Assembly (NCBI GenBank): GCA_900770845.1
Contig: CAAGLS010000263.1
Span: 1 to 11,015, forward strand
DNA: 11,015 bases
Source of the DNA: an uncultured Prevotella sp.
GTDB lineage: Bacteria; Bacteroidota; Bacteroidia; Bacteroidales; Bacteroidaceae
Direction: 5' to 3'
The notes beneath the pieces were generated by a model. It did not search any database, had not been told where the DNA came from, and saw nothing but the letters and a program-made list of their open reading frames with translations. A program made the position numbers and the translations under genes. Shown one piece after another: positions 1-6,431 of the stretch (positions are counted from its first letter, which is position 1; every line of letters starts with the position of its first letter).

Positions 1-1710
1 CACGATGTCGATCGTGTTGATGAAGGGGTTGAGCTGCTCCATCGTGAGGTTGTAGGTGATGAGGGCCTTTGTGCCGGGGGCAAGGCCGGTAATGGTGAAC
101 TTCACCGCGTCGTTGTTCAGACCACTGACCGAGAGCGAGGCATTCTTGTTGTTATTGTTGACGTTGGCCATTTCCTCCACTTCGTTCTTGTTGGTGCCGT
201 AGAGTTCCAACTTGAAGTCTGAGGGCGTGTAGGCGGGGTTGGTGGTGGTGCCTTGAGTAGCGTTCCAATCGGCTGCATATCGATTGGAAGTCATAAATCT
301 TGCTCTTGAGTTGTCGGTAAAAGTCAGATAGTAGTCGCCCCACATCACGCTGCCGTTGCTCTCGCTGAAGTTGCTGGCCTGGCTGATGTCTGTGGTTCCA
401 TTGGCGATGTATTCCGAGCCATTTTTCTGCACGTAAAGATAAGTGTTGCCACTCTTCAGTCTACGCTCCTTGGTCAACAGCCATTTGGTTTTAGCGCTGG
501 TGTTCCAGGTGCCGTCCGTCTGAAGATAGTAGGTTGTTCTCCTAAACAACCCTGATCTGACTGTATATGAAATGGTTCCGATAGTCCCATCGTAGGTGAC
601 GGTGCTGCTGCTGGCCTTTGTGCCGTAGTGGGCCTTGATTTGTGCGCCCGTGATGCGGTAGCCCAAGGGGATGCTCTTGCCGTTCTGGTTCGTGGTCTCG
701 GTGGGCGACTCTATATAATAGGTGCCGTTGCCGAGGGCGTAGTAGAGTTGGCCGTCGTTGCGCAGCACTTGGATGTTGCCGCTGCTGGCGGTAGCTGGCA
801 GTTTGCCTGCCGTGACGGCATCCGCCTGGTAGAGCCAGTTCTGCGCCGTGAGGTCGATCACGTTCTCATAGTTGTAGCTGTAGTAGGTCTCGCCGCTCTT
901 GGTGTTAGGTTGGATAATGCCCAGGTCGAGCTTGCCCGTGGTGAAGTCTGAACCCACCATGTTCACGCCATTGGCGATGATTTCTTCAGGAGTACCCGGC
1001 ACGCCCTCAGCCTGGAACTCAGCCTCAGCGGTGAAGTAGAGTTCGATGGACTTGATGGTCACCCCATAGAAGCCAGTTGTGGAGTGATCCAAAAGGAAGT
1101 AGAGGTTGTTGCCCATGTCGGTAGTGGTCTTGCTCGTGCGCTCCATGACATACTCCTTGGTGTCGTTCTGGCCGGAAAGCGTGATAGGAGTGGGGTAGCC
1201 AAAGGGTACGGAGGTGCTGAATGTCTGGTTGGTCTCATAGAACACTTTATCAATGGATTCAAGAGACATCTTGTTGACAGTCTTGCCATTCACATTATTC
1301 AGCAAAACAATACGGTAGCCCGTGAAGCGAAAACCCTTGGGCAAGGAGAGGCTCATGTGGAGGTCGGTTGTGGATGGCGAGCCGGACATGATTACGTAGA
1401 GGTTCTGAGTGGCATCAAGGCTGATGTCACCTGCGGGGTCTTTCAGCACACCACTTGCGGTCAAATCCGATTTGTCCGACACATGCAGGGTGAGGGGCAG
1501 TTGGTTGTGTCGCCACAGGGACGACCATCCGTTCTGGAATCCCACCTCTCCCGTGTAGGTGAGACCCGCGATGAGGTGGCCCGAGGAGGGCGAGATGGTT
1601 ACGTTTTGTCCCGATGCGGGAGAGGCAAACAGGACTGCGAGACATCCTATTAATATAATAAGAACAGGACGCAATCTAAATTCACGTTGCTTGAAGTGAA
1701 AATGTTTCAT
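1..1710 (-). CDS. Large secreted or surface protein, family unknown (3' end off the window)
   Basis: An uninterrupted frame runs from an ATG at 1710 to the left edge: 570 codons without a stop, so the C-terminus is missing. The first ~34 residues look like a Sec signal peptide: a basic n-region (KHFHFKQREFRLR), a hydrophobic core around residues 15-29 and an Ala/Ser/Gly-rich end (SPASGQ). LIGC at residues 20-23 resembles a lipobox, but the hydrophobic stretch continues past the Cys, so signal peptidase I cleavage is more likely. The mature part is rich in Thr, Ser, Asn, Gly and Tyr, with alternating beta-type segments and repeated short Tyr patterns (LYYALGNGTYYIES, YYLQTDGTW, YLYVQKNGSEYIANG). 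This suggests a beta-sandwich surface or adhesin-type protein. I do not recognise the family. It probably acts outside the inner membrane. The upstream region has a good Bacteroidota promoter and no clear Shine-Dalgarno sequence. Being coding is well supported; function is open. Confidence 0.85.
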   Translation of the reverse strand, partial: MKHFHFKQREFRLRPVLIILIGCLAVLFASPASGQNVTISPSSGHLIAGLTYTGEVGFQNGWSSLWRHNQLPLTLHVSDKSDLTASGVLKDPAGDISLDATQNLYVIMSGSPSTTDLHMSLSLPKGFRFTGYRIVLLNNVNGKTVNKMSLESIDKVFYETNQTFSTSVPFGYPTPITLSGQNDTKEYVMERTSKTTTDMGNNLYFLLDHSTTGFYGVTIKSIELYFTAEAEFQAEGVPGTPEEIIANGVNMVGSDFTTGKLDLGIIQPNTKSGETYYSYNYENVIDLTAQNWLYQADAVTAGKLPATASSGNIQVLRNDGQLYYALGNGTYYIESPTETTNQNGKSIPLGYRITGAQIKAHYGTKASSSTVTYDGTIGTISYTVRSGLFRRTTYYLQTDGTWNTSAKTKWLLTKERRLKSGNTYLYVQKNGSEYIANGTTDISQASNFSESNGSVMWGDYYLTFTDNSRARFMTSNRYAADWNATQGTTTNPAYTPSDFKLELYGTNKNEVEEMANVNNNNKNASLSVSGLNNDAVKFTITGLAPGTKALITYNLTMEQLNPFINTIDIV

Positions 1711-1818
1711 GTTATTTATGTTTAGTTGTTGATGATGACAAGGTGAATGAGGGCAAAGACTTCCTCCGCCCTTTAGGGTAGATGCGAATCCACGCTGGTG
1801 ATTTTTCGTTTACAGTGG

Positions 1819-1850
1819 CAAAGTTAGACCATTCACGCATTGTTGACAAA
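1819..1850 (-). promoter_or_regulatory. Bacteroidota-type promoter for the secreted protein gene
   Basis: Read on the minus strand, a TTTG (-33 element, 1850-1847) is separated by exactly 20 nt from TAACTTTG (-7 element, 1826-1819). This matches the TTTG/TAnnTTTG consensus of the Bacteroidota housekeeping sigma factor. Transcription would begin near 1813, leaving a leader of about 100 nt before the ATG at 1710. The element faces away from the regulator promoter at 1924, so the two genes are divergently transcribed from a shared region. Confidence 0.7.
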
Positions 1851-1868
1851 AAACAGTCACGGCAATTT

Positions 1869-1931
1869 GGTTCAAAAGGCAAAAAAACGGGTTCAAAAAG
1901 GTTCAATATTCACTAAAAATTCGTATATTTG
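1869..1931 (+). promoter_or_regulatory. Regulator promoter with three phased GGTTCAA sites
   Basis: TATATTTG at 1924-1931 fits the -7 consensus TAnnTTTG, but there is no TTG/TTTG about 20 nt upstream. Instead GGTTCAA occurs three times, at 1869, 1890 and 1900: spacings of 21 and 10 bp, i.e. two turns and one turn of the helix. These sites lie at about -67, -46 and -36 from a start near 1937. Binding of an activator in place of a -33 element is an inference; LuxR-type proteins commonly act from such positions, and the gene downstream encodes one. Confidence 0.5.
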
Positions 1932-1935
1932 CAGC

Positions 1936-2964
1936 GTGAATCCTGTCAATGTCATAATATCGCGAATCCACGCTTTTCTTGCCCGACGCTCCAATGGCCG
2001 CAAGGAGGAGATGCAGTTGATGGTCTTCCTCGTCTTTTCGGCCATGATCATCTTCGGCATGCCCCTGCATTTTGCCTTTGGCTTGATAGGCTATCAGGAG
2101 GTGTCGCTCCGGCTGGTCTCGCTCAGCGTGTGGCTTGGCGGGGTGACGTTTCTGGTGCTCTACCTCACGGGGCGGCTGCGTCTGCTCAAGGCTTTCTTCT
2201 GGATGTCGGTGTCGTATCAGCTTCTTGAGAGCGCGGGCATCGTGTATCTCGCCGCCATCGTCCGTCCGGAATGGATAGCGGTGCACCAGCAGCTCTTGTT
2301 GGTCAACGGCATCGTGTCGTTTGTCAACCTGCTCATCGTGTGCATGGGCTTGGTGCCGCACGCGCCAACGGTGGTCTTCGCCCTCTTTGCCTTGGCCGAG
2401 GGTGCTGCCTACGCCATCTGCCCCGAGGTGATGCTGTCGCAGTTTGTGCTGCTCTTCCTCTATGCCATGACGGGCTTGTGGGTCTATTCCTTGGTGACGC
2501 AGCGGCTGCTCAACTCCACAAGCCGCAAGCTGATCGACTACAAGCAGTTCCAAGACGGCGTGCTCGACATGTTCCACATGAGCAAGGCCGAGGTGGTGTC
2601 GCTCATCCAGCTCTGCCGTGGGGCGGGGCGCAGCGACGGGATGGACAGCAAGGTGCTGGCCAACCTCTCGGAGCACACGCGCCACAACCTGATAGCCTTG
2701 GGCGACCACCTGAAGAACGAGCAGCGCGACCAGACCTTGGACTTGGAGGCGGTGTTTCCCCAGCTCACGCCCGCCGAGATAGGCGTGGCTCGGTTGATAT
2801 TGAAGGGCATGACGCTGAAGGAGATAGCCGTGGCCACGGGCAAGAGCCTGAGCAATGTGGGCACGGTGAGGGGCAACATGCGCAAGAAGCTCGGCCTCGC
2901 CCCCGACGACGACCTGCACGAATGGCTGCTGAAGGCGTTGAAGTCGAGAAAACGCTCACGTTGA
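1936..2964 (+). CDS. Membrane-anchored LuxR-type transcriptional regulator (first paralog)
   Basis: With the GTG at 1936 the product has 342 residues. The N-terminal half (about residues 27-190) has some six hydrophobic membrane-spanning stretches, the first reading MVFLVFSAMIIFGMPL. A hydrophilic linker (KQFQDGVLDMFHMSKAEV) follows. A LuxR/GerE-type helix-turn-helix lies at about residues 277-325: LTPAEIGVARLILKGMTLKE, then IAVATGKSLSNVGTVRGNMR, then KKLGL. It probably senses a membrane or small-molecule signal and binds DNA in the cytoplasm; the signal is unknown. The start is uncertain. A TTG at 1840 would read through the promoters. An ATG at 2011 follows a purine-rich AAGGAGGAG but would lose residues (RIHAFLAR) that are conserved in the neighbouring paralog. 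GTG 1936 lies almost at the predicted transcription start, which would make the message nearly leaderless. The paralog begins 25 bp after its stop and probably shares the transcript. Confidence 0.85.
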   Translation: MNPVNVIISRIHAFLARRSNGRKEEMQLMVFLVFSAMIIFGMPLHFAFGLIGYQEVSLRLVSLSVWLGGVTFLVLYLTGRLRLLKAFFWMSVSYQLLESAGIVYLAAIVRPEWIAVHQQLLLVNGIVSFVNLLIVCMGLVPHAPTVVFALFALAEGAAYAICPEVMLSQFVLLFLYAMTGLWVYSLVTQRLLNSTSRKLIDYKQFQDGVLDMFHMSKAEVVSLIQLCRGAGRSDGMDSKVLANLSEHTRHNLIALGDHLKNEQRDQTLDLEAVFPQLTPAEIGVARLILKGMTLKEIAVATGKSLSNVGTVRGNMRKKLGLAPDDDLHEWLLKALKSRKRSR

Positions 2965-2989
2965 TTCCATCTTATATGAATGCTGAAAA

Positions 2990-4078
2990 ATGAATAAAGA
3001 AGACATTATGAAACCTGACATTCCAACCAACAACCGTATACAGTCCTTTATGGCCCGCCACTGCAAGAACCGCATGGAGGAGATGCGGCTGATGGTGTTC
3101 CTCACCGCCTCGGCCATGCTCATCTTCGGCATGCCCCTGCATTTCGCCCTCGGCCTGATTGGCTACAAGGGACTCCCGCTCCAAGCCATCTCCTTCGGAA
3201 TGTGGCTGTGCAGCATCGCTTCCCTTTTGCTCTTCCTGACACGTCGGCTCACGCTGACAAAGGCTTTCTTCTGGCTGTCCGTCACGGTCCAGATATTCGA
3301 GAGCGGGCGCATTGTCTACTTGGCCGCCATGACCCGCCCCGACTGGCTTGAGGCCCATCAGATGCTTCTGTTGGTGAATGAGGTCGTGTCGTTCTGCAAT
3401 CTCATCGTGGCGTGCATGGGTTTGGTGCCCCAAGCCCCCACGGTGGTCTTTGTCCTGTTTGCCTTGGCCGAGGGAGCGGCCTACGTCATCTGTCCCGAGG
3501 TGATGCTGTCGCAGTTTGTGCTGCTCTTCTTCTTCTCCATGACGGGCGTGTGGCTTTATTCCTTGGTGATGCAGCGGATGGTCAGCTCTACAAGGCAAGA
3601 GCTTGACGACTACAAGCAGTTCCAGGACAGCGTGGTCGACATGTTCCACATGAGCAAGGCCGAGGTAGTGTCGCTCATCCAGCTCAGTCGCGGGGCGGGG
3701 CGCAGCGACGGGATGGACTGCAAGGTGATGGCCAACCTCTCGGAGCACACGCGCCACAACCTGATAGCCTTGGGAGCCTACCTGAAGAACGAGCAGCGCG
3801 ACCAGACCTTGGACTTGGCGGCGGTGTTTCCCCAGCTCACGCCCGCCGAGTTGGGCGTGGCCCGGCTGATACTGAAGGACATGACGCTGAAGGAGATAGC
3901 CGTGGCCACGGGCAAGAGTCTGAGCAATGTGGGCACGGTGAGGGGCAACATGCGCAAGAAGCTTGGCCTCGCCCCCGACGACGACCTAAGGGAATGGCTG
4001 TTGGCGGAAGTGAAAAACAAGACTGGAGGCCGTTTCTCGCCGTCTAATCTGTTGAATGCGCTCAGAGGGGGGGGGTAA
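2990..4078 (+). CDS. Membrane-anchored LuxR-type transcriptional regulator (second paralog)
   Basis: This 362-residue protein has the architecture of its upstream neighbour: about six membrane segments in the first half, a linker beginning DDYKQFQDSVVDMFHMSKAE, and a LuxR-type helix-turn-helix at about residues 283-331 (LTPAELGVARLILKDMTLKE then IAVATGKSLSNVGTVRGNMR). The C-terminal halves of the two genes are about 94% identical in DNA, whereas the membrane parts differ much more. This suggests different input signals feeding into the same DNA sites, possibly as a heterodimer pair (inference). The start could also be the ATG at 3008, which has AAAGAAG upstream. There is no separate promoter, and the 25-bp gap to the first paralog suggests an operon. 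The protein ends with a 15-residue tail absent from the first paralog, and its last codons contain a run of nine G. Confidence 0.87.
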   Translation: MNKEDIMKPDIPTNNRIQSFMARHCKNRMEEMRLMVFLTASAMLIFGMPLHFALGLIGYKGLPLQAISFGMWLCSIASLLLFLTRRLTLTKAFFWLSVTVQIFESGRIVYLAAMTRPDWLEAHQMLLLVNEVVSFCNLIVACMGLVPQAPTVVFVLFALAEGAAYVICPEVMLSQFVLLFFFSMTGVWLYSLVMQRMVSSTRQELDDYKQFQDSVVDMFHMSKAEVVSLIQLSRGAGRSDGMDCKVMANLSEHTRHNLIALGAYLKNEQRDQTLDLAAVFPQLTPAELGVARLILKDMTLKEIAVATGKSLSNVGTVRGNMRKKLGLAPDDDLREWLLAEVKNKTGGRFSPSNLLNALRGGG

Positions 4079-4228
4079 ACGTAGACCATGAGTTGACCGC
4101 AGATGGTCAAGGAGCCACGCTGCCGCCCATCTTTGGCATCGGCGGAGAACCCTGTTGCAGTCTGGCGATGGGACGATGGGATGAGCGTGACGGGCTCAAA
4201 GTGGCCATCTGATGCGTTGGCAAACATC
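4079..4228. other. Intergenic stretch after the regulator pair
   Basis: I see no gene, promoter consensus or strong hairpin here. If one G were added to the G tract at 4067-4075, the second regulator would read through this stretch to a TGA at 4210-4212. Otherwise it appears to be spacer. Confidence 0.4.
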
Positions 4229-4316
4229 CGTGGCAGTTGGCGCGATAGTTCGTGGCAACTGCCACGATGTTTCGTGACAACTGACACGAACTATCGTGAC
4301 AATTGCCACGAAACAG
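4229..4316. repeat. Four 22-bp palindromic units forming an 82-bp hairpin
   Basis: Units start at 4229, 4251, 4273 and 4295, exactly 22 bp apart. Units 2-4 share the 16-bp core CGTGRCAAYTGNCACG, itself a near palindrome, followed by a 6-nt spacer; unit 1 is more diverged. The spacers after units 1 and 3 (ATAGTT and AACTAT) are reverse complements. As a result 4229-4254 pairs with 4285-4310 over 26 positions with one mismatch and two G-T pairs, and units 2 and 3 partly pair inside. The array could be a terminator or mRNA-stability hairpin for the regulator transcript, a set of operator sites, or a REPIN-like mobile repeat. The sequence does not decide between these. Confidence 0.85.
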
Positions 4317-4368
4317 AAGAAGATGGTCTTTGGTGCGTGGCTTTCCATTCATAGATTGTCGCTTCTGG

Positions 4369-4557
4369 CAAAGGTGAAAAGAACGCAAAGGCCACATCCA
4401 ATTGCAGGGGTCGTGCTCGCTACAATCCCTTTATGTTTTGTCTCGCAAAGGCGCAAAGAACGCAAAGGCCACATCCAATTGCAGGGGCCGTGTACGCTAA
4501 ATCCCTCTGTGTTTTGTCTCGCAAAGGCGCAAAGAACGCAAAGGCCACATCCAATTG
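4369..4557. repeat. Three direct repeats of 76-77 bp
   Basis: Copies begin at 4369 (77 bp), 4446 (76 bp) and 4522 (partial, ends in the terminal hairpin). Each carries AAGAACGCAAAGGCCACATC followed by CAATTG or CAATTGG, and the first two continue through a CCCT-TGTTTTGTCTCG segment. Copies 2 and 3 are nearly identical over their shared part. Short open frames cross the repeats in all frames, but their composition is that of repeats, so I call no gene. It resembles a dispersed intergenic repeat of the genome; copy number elsewhere cannot be judged here. Confidence 0.85.
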
Positions 4558-4573
4558 GGTGTGGCCTTTGTGT
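4536..4573. terminator. Strong hairpin at the end of the 76-bp repeats, possible bidirectional terminator
   Basis: CAAAGGCCACATCC (4539-4552) pairs with GGGTGTGGCCTTTG (4557-4570) around an AATT loop, with a single G-T pair, and the stem can be extended to 4536/4573. On the plus strand a short CTTTT follows at 4579-4583, so it may end the regulator transcript; the U tract is weak and distant. On the minus strand it could stop the peroxiredoxin transcript. Confidence 0.5.
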
Positions 4574-4597
4574 GCGTGCTTTTGGCTGATTGGGGTT

Positions 4598-4618
4598 CCC
4601 CTCCCTTTTAGGGAGGGG
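4598..4618. terminator. GC-rich hairpin between regulators and peroxiredoxin
   Basis: CCCCTCCC (4598-4605) and GGGAGGGG (4611-4618) form a perfect 8-bp stem around a TTTTA loop. No T tract follows on either strand, so a terminator role is uncertain. It may simply be the leading part of the GGGTGGGTCC repeat that follows. Confidence 0.35.
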
Positions 4619-4622
4619 TTAG

Positions 4623-4676
4623 GGGGTGGGTCCTTAGGTTAGGGGTGGGTCCTTAGGTTAGGGGTGGGTCCTTTTA
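4623..4676. repeat. 19-bp tandem repeat, almost three units
   Basis: The unit GGGGTGGGTCCTTAGGTTA occurs at 4623-4641 and 4642-4660 without difference; a third, shortened unit occupies 4661-4676. The array ends directly before the stop codon of the peroxiredoxin gene. Two identical adjacent units indicate a recent slippage event. Confidence 0.85.
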
Positions 4677-4677
4677 G

Positions 4678-5133
4678 CTACTCGCTGCCGAGAATCTGGT
4701 TGGAATGGTCCTTCACCTTGATTTGCTTCGGACCGAAAATCTGCTCCACCACGCCTTCCTCGTTGATGATGAACGTGGTGCGGAATGTTCCCATATACTT
4801 GCGGCCATACATCGACTTCTCGCCCCACACGCCGAAAGCCTCGTTGAGCTTCATGTCAGTGTCGGCTATCAGGGGGAAGGGCAGGTTGTTCTTGGCCTTG
4901 AACTTGAGGTGGCTCTTGGCGTCCTGCACGCTTACGCCCACCACGGCGTAGCCCTTGGCCAAGAACCGCTCGTAGTTGTCGCGCAGGTTGCAGGCCTCTT
5001 GGGTGCAGCCCGGCGTGGAGTCCTTGGGATAGAAATATAGTACGAGCTTCTTGCCTTTGAAGTCGCTCACGTGAATCTCGTTGCCATTCTCGTCAAGCCC
5101 GAGAAAGTCGGGCACTTTTGTTCCTACTTCCAT
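4678..5133 (-). CDS. bcp: Thioredoxin-dependent thiol peroxidase (Bcp/PrxQ peroxiredoxin)
   Basis: This 151-residue protein reduces hydrogen peroxide and organic hydroperoxides in the cytoplasm, using thioredoxin as electron donor. The signature YFYPKDSTPGCTQEACNLRD contains the peroxidatic Cys43 in TPGC and a second Cys48 five residues later, the resolving position of the BCP/PrxQ class. The conserved Arg lies at residue 118 (GTFRTTFII), and the length matches the family. It begins 55 bp after the stop of the exchanger gene on the same strand. I see no promoter consensus in that gap, so co-transcription is likely. There is no recognisable Shine-Dalgarno sequence before the ATG. No missing catalytic residue. 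Confidence 0.95.
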   Translation of the reverse strand: MEVGTKVPDFLGLDENGNEIHVSDFKGKKLVLYFYPKDSTPGCTQEACNLRDNYERFLAKGYAVVGVSVQDAKSHLKFKAKNNLPFPLIADTDMKLNEAFGVWGEKSMYGRKYMGTFRTTFIINEEGVVEQIFGPKQIKVKDHSNQILGSE

Positions 5134-5188
5134 ATTATTATAGTCTGTTAGATGTTGGTTGAAATTTCAATCGTTAAGTTGCAAGGGC

Positions 5189-6166
5189 CTAAGCGTTGGC
5201 CACCAGCCAGCTGATGTAGCCCAAGAACACCACCACCAACACCGCTCCCTCCCAGCGGCTGAGGGTGTATTTGGTGTAGCTGAAGAGCCAGAGCAGAATC
5301 ATCGAGGCCACGAGCATGGAGAGGTCCACCGACGTGATGCCCGAAATCTGCATGGGCTGGATGATTCCCGTGATGCCGAGAATCATCAGGATGTTGAACA
5401 CGTTGGATCCCAACACATTGCCAATGGCGATGCCGCTCTGTCCCCTGCGGGCCGAGACCACGCTCGTGGCCAGCTCGGGCAGCGACGTTCCGCAGGCCAC
5501 GATGGTGAGGCCGATGACGGCGTCGCTCACGCCCAACGAAGAGGCCAGGGCCGAGGCGTTGTCGACAAACACGTTGCTGCCACCGATGAGCAGGGCCAGT
5601 CCCACCACAATCATGGAGGCGGCCCATGCCGGACTCTTGGGCTTCTCTTCGGCCTGTTGGGTCTCCTCGGCGTCGCCGCCTTGGCGGGCGCCGCGCACGG
5701 TGATGACCATGAACACAACGAAGAACAGGAAGAGGATGGCCGCGTCGACGCGCGAGATGGTGGAGTCGAGACACATTATGAGAAGCATCACCGACGCCAC
5801 GAGGGCAAAGGGGATGTCGCGCCTCACGGTGGAGTGGAGTATGGTCATGGGCGCCACGAGGGCCGCGCAGCCCACGATGAAGAGGGCGTTGAAGATGTTG
5901 CTGCCCACGATGTTGCCCACGGCGAGGTCGGGCGTGCCTTTGAGCGCGGAGACAAAGGAGACGCAAAACTCGGGCATGCTCGTGCCCATGGCCACGATGG
6001 TGAGGCCGATGACAATCTGCGGGATGTTCATGCGGCGGGCCAGCGACACACCGCCCGAAGTGAGGGCGTCGGCGCCCTTGATGACGACGAAGATGCTGAC
6101 CGCGATGAGGACAATCTGCAGGATCAGCGACGACGGGGCAAAGGAAAATAAGAGTAAATGTGTCAT
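5189..6166 (-). CDS. Calcium/sodium antiporter, YrbG family (CaCA superfamily)
   Basis: This 325-residue integral membrane protein exchanges Ca2+ for Na+ (or a related pair of cations) across the inner membrane. The two alpha repeats that form the ion site are clear: GLTIVAMGTSMPE (residues 54-66) with GNIVGSNIFN (84-93), and GLTIVACGTSLPE (219-231) with GNVLGSNVFN (249-258). The acidic residues of GTSxPE are the expected cation ligands. About ten hydrophobic segments surround them, and a charged, Gln/Glu-rich loop (residues 159-178) joins the two halves, as usual for the family. The ATG at 6166 gives the full N-terminal segment. A TATTTTTG element lies about 110 nt upstream. The bcp gene follows closely on the same strand. 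Exact ion specificity cannot be told from sequence. Confidence 0.93.
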   Translation of the reverse strand: MTHLLLFSFAPSSLILQIVLIAVSIFVVIKGADALTSGGVSLARRMNIPQIVIGLTIVAMGTSMPEFCVSFVSALKGTPDLAVGNIVGSNIFNALFIVGCAALVAPMTILHSTVRRDIPFALVASVMLLIMCLDSTISRVDAAILFLFFVVFMVITVRGARQGGDAEETQQAEEKPKSPAWAASMIVVGLALLIGGSNVFVDNASALASSLGVSDAVIGLTIVACGTSLPELATSVVSARRGQSGIAIGNVLGSNVFNILMILGITGIIQPMQISGITSVDLSMLVASMILLWLFSYTKYTLSRWEGAVLVVVFLGYISWLVANA

Positions 6167-6274
6167 AGTTGTTGTTTACGTATCATTTCGTTGTGGGTGG
6201 GGCGACGGGCCGCACAAAGGGCCGACGGCGTGGCGCAGCAAGCCCCGCGAGGGGCCGAACCGCCACACGCGCTG

Positions 6275-6282
6275 CAAAAATA
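6275..6282 (-). promoter_or_regulatory. Possible -7 promoter element of the antiporter-bcp unit
   Basis: On the minus strand TATTTTTG matches TAnnTTTG immediately after the T tract of the preceding terminator. No TTTG lies 19-21 nt upstream; that place is taken by the terminator hairpin. Transcription would start near 6269 with a leader of about 100 nt. Confidence 0.4.
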
Positions 6283-6283
6283 C

Positions 6284-6316
6284 AAAAAAAGCCCCGAATA
6301 TGTGGCATATTCGGGG
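6284..6316 (-). terminator. Rho-independent terminator of the hsp20 gene
   Basis: Read on the minus strand, CCCCGAATATG and CATATTCGGGG form a perfect 11-bp stem with a 3-nt loop (6316-6292), followed by GC and then seven T (6290-6284). It lies about 115 bp after the hsp20 stop codon and just before the antiporter leader. Confidence 0.85.
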
Positions 6317-6431
6317 TGAAAACTAACAATCACACAACTTATTACTTTCAATGAGTATTGTCGGAACATCCGTCGCGGACATCCTTGGCCCAGCCCGCCG
6401 CCCAGCGGCGAGGGGGACGACAATCATCGGT

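Noticed and set aside
1840..1935. Upstream extension of the first regulator to a TTG at 1840
   Set aside because: It would overlap the -33 of the divergent promoter and contain the regulator's own -7 element; the encoded Lys-rich segment has no counterpart in the paralog.
1903..2919. Long antisense open frame (338 codons) opposite the first regulator
   Set aside because: It is rich in His, Gln and Val as expected from the complement of a GC-rich membrane-protein gene, and the plus strand encodes a clear domain architecture.
4229..4316. CRISPR array
   Set aside because: Units are 22 bp with only 6-nt spacers that are themselves related, there are only four, and no cas genes are present.
4296..4642. 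Overlapping short open frames across the 76-bp repeats
   Set aside because: The translated sequence just repeats RTQRPHPI with the DNA repeat; there is no start signal and the region is built of repeats and hairpins.
5159..6326. Two long plus-strand open frames opposite the antiporter gene
   Set aside because: They mirror the codon pattern of the antiporter gene, whose two GTSxPE repeats prove the minus strand is coding; no domain is visible in them.
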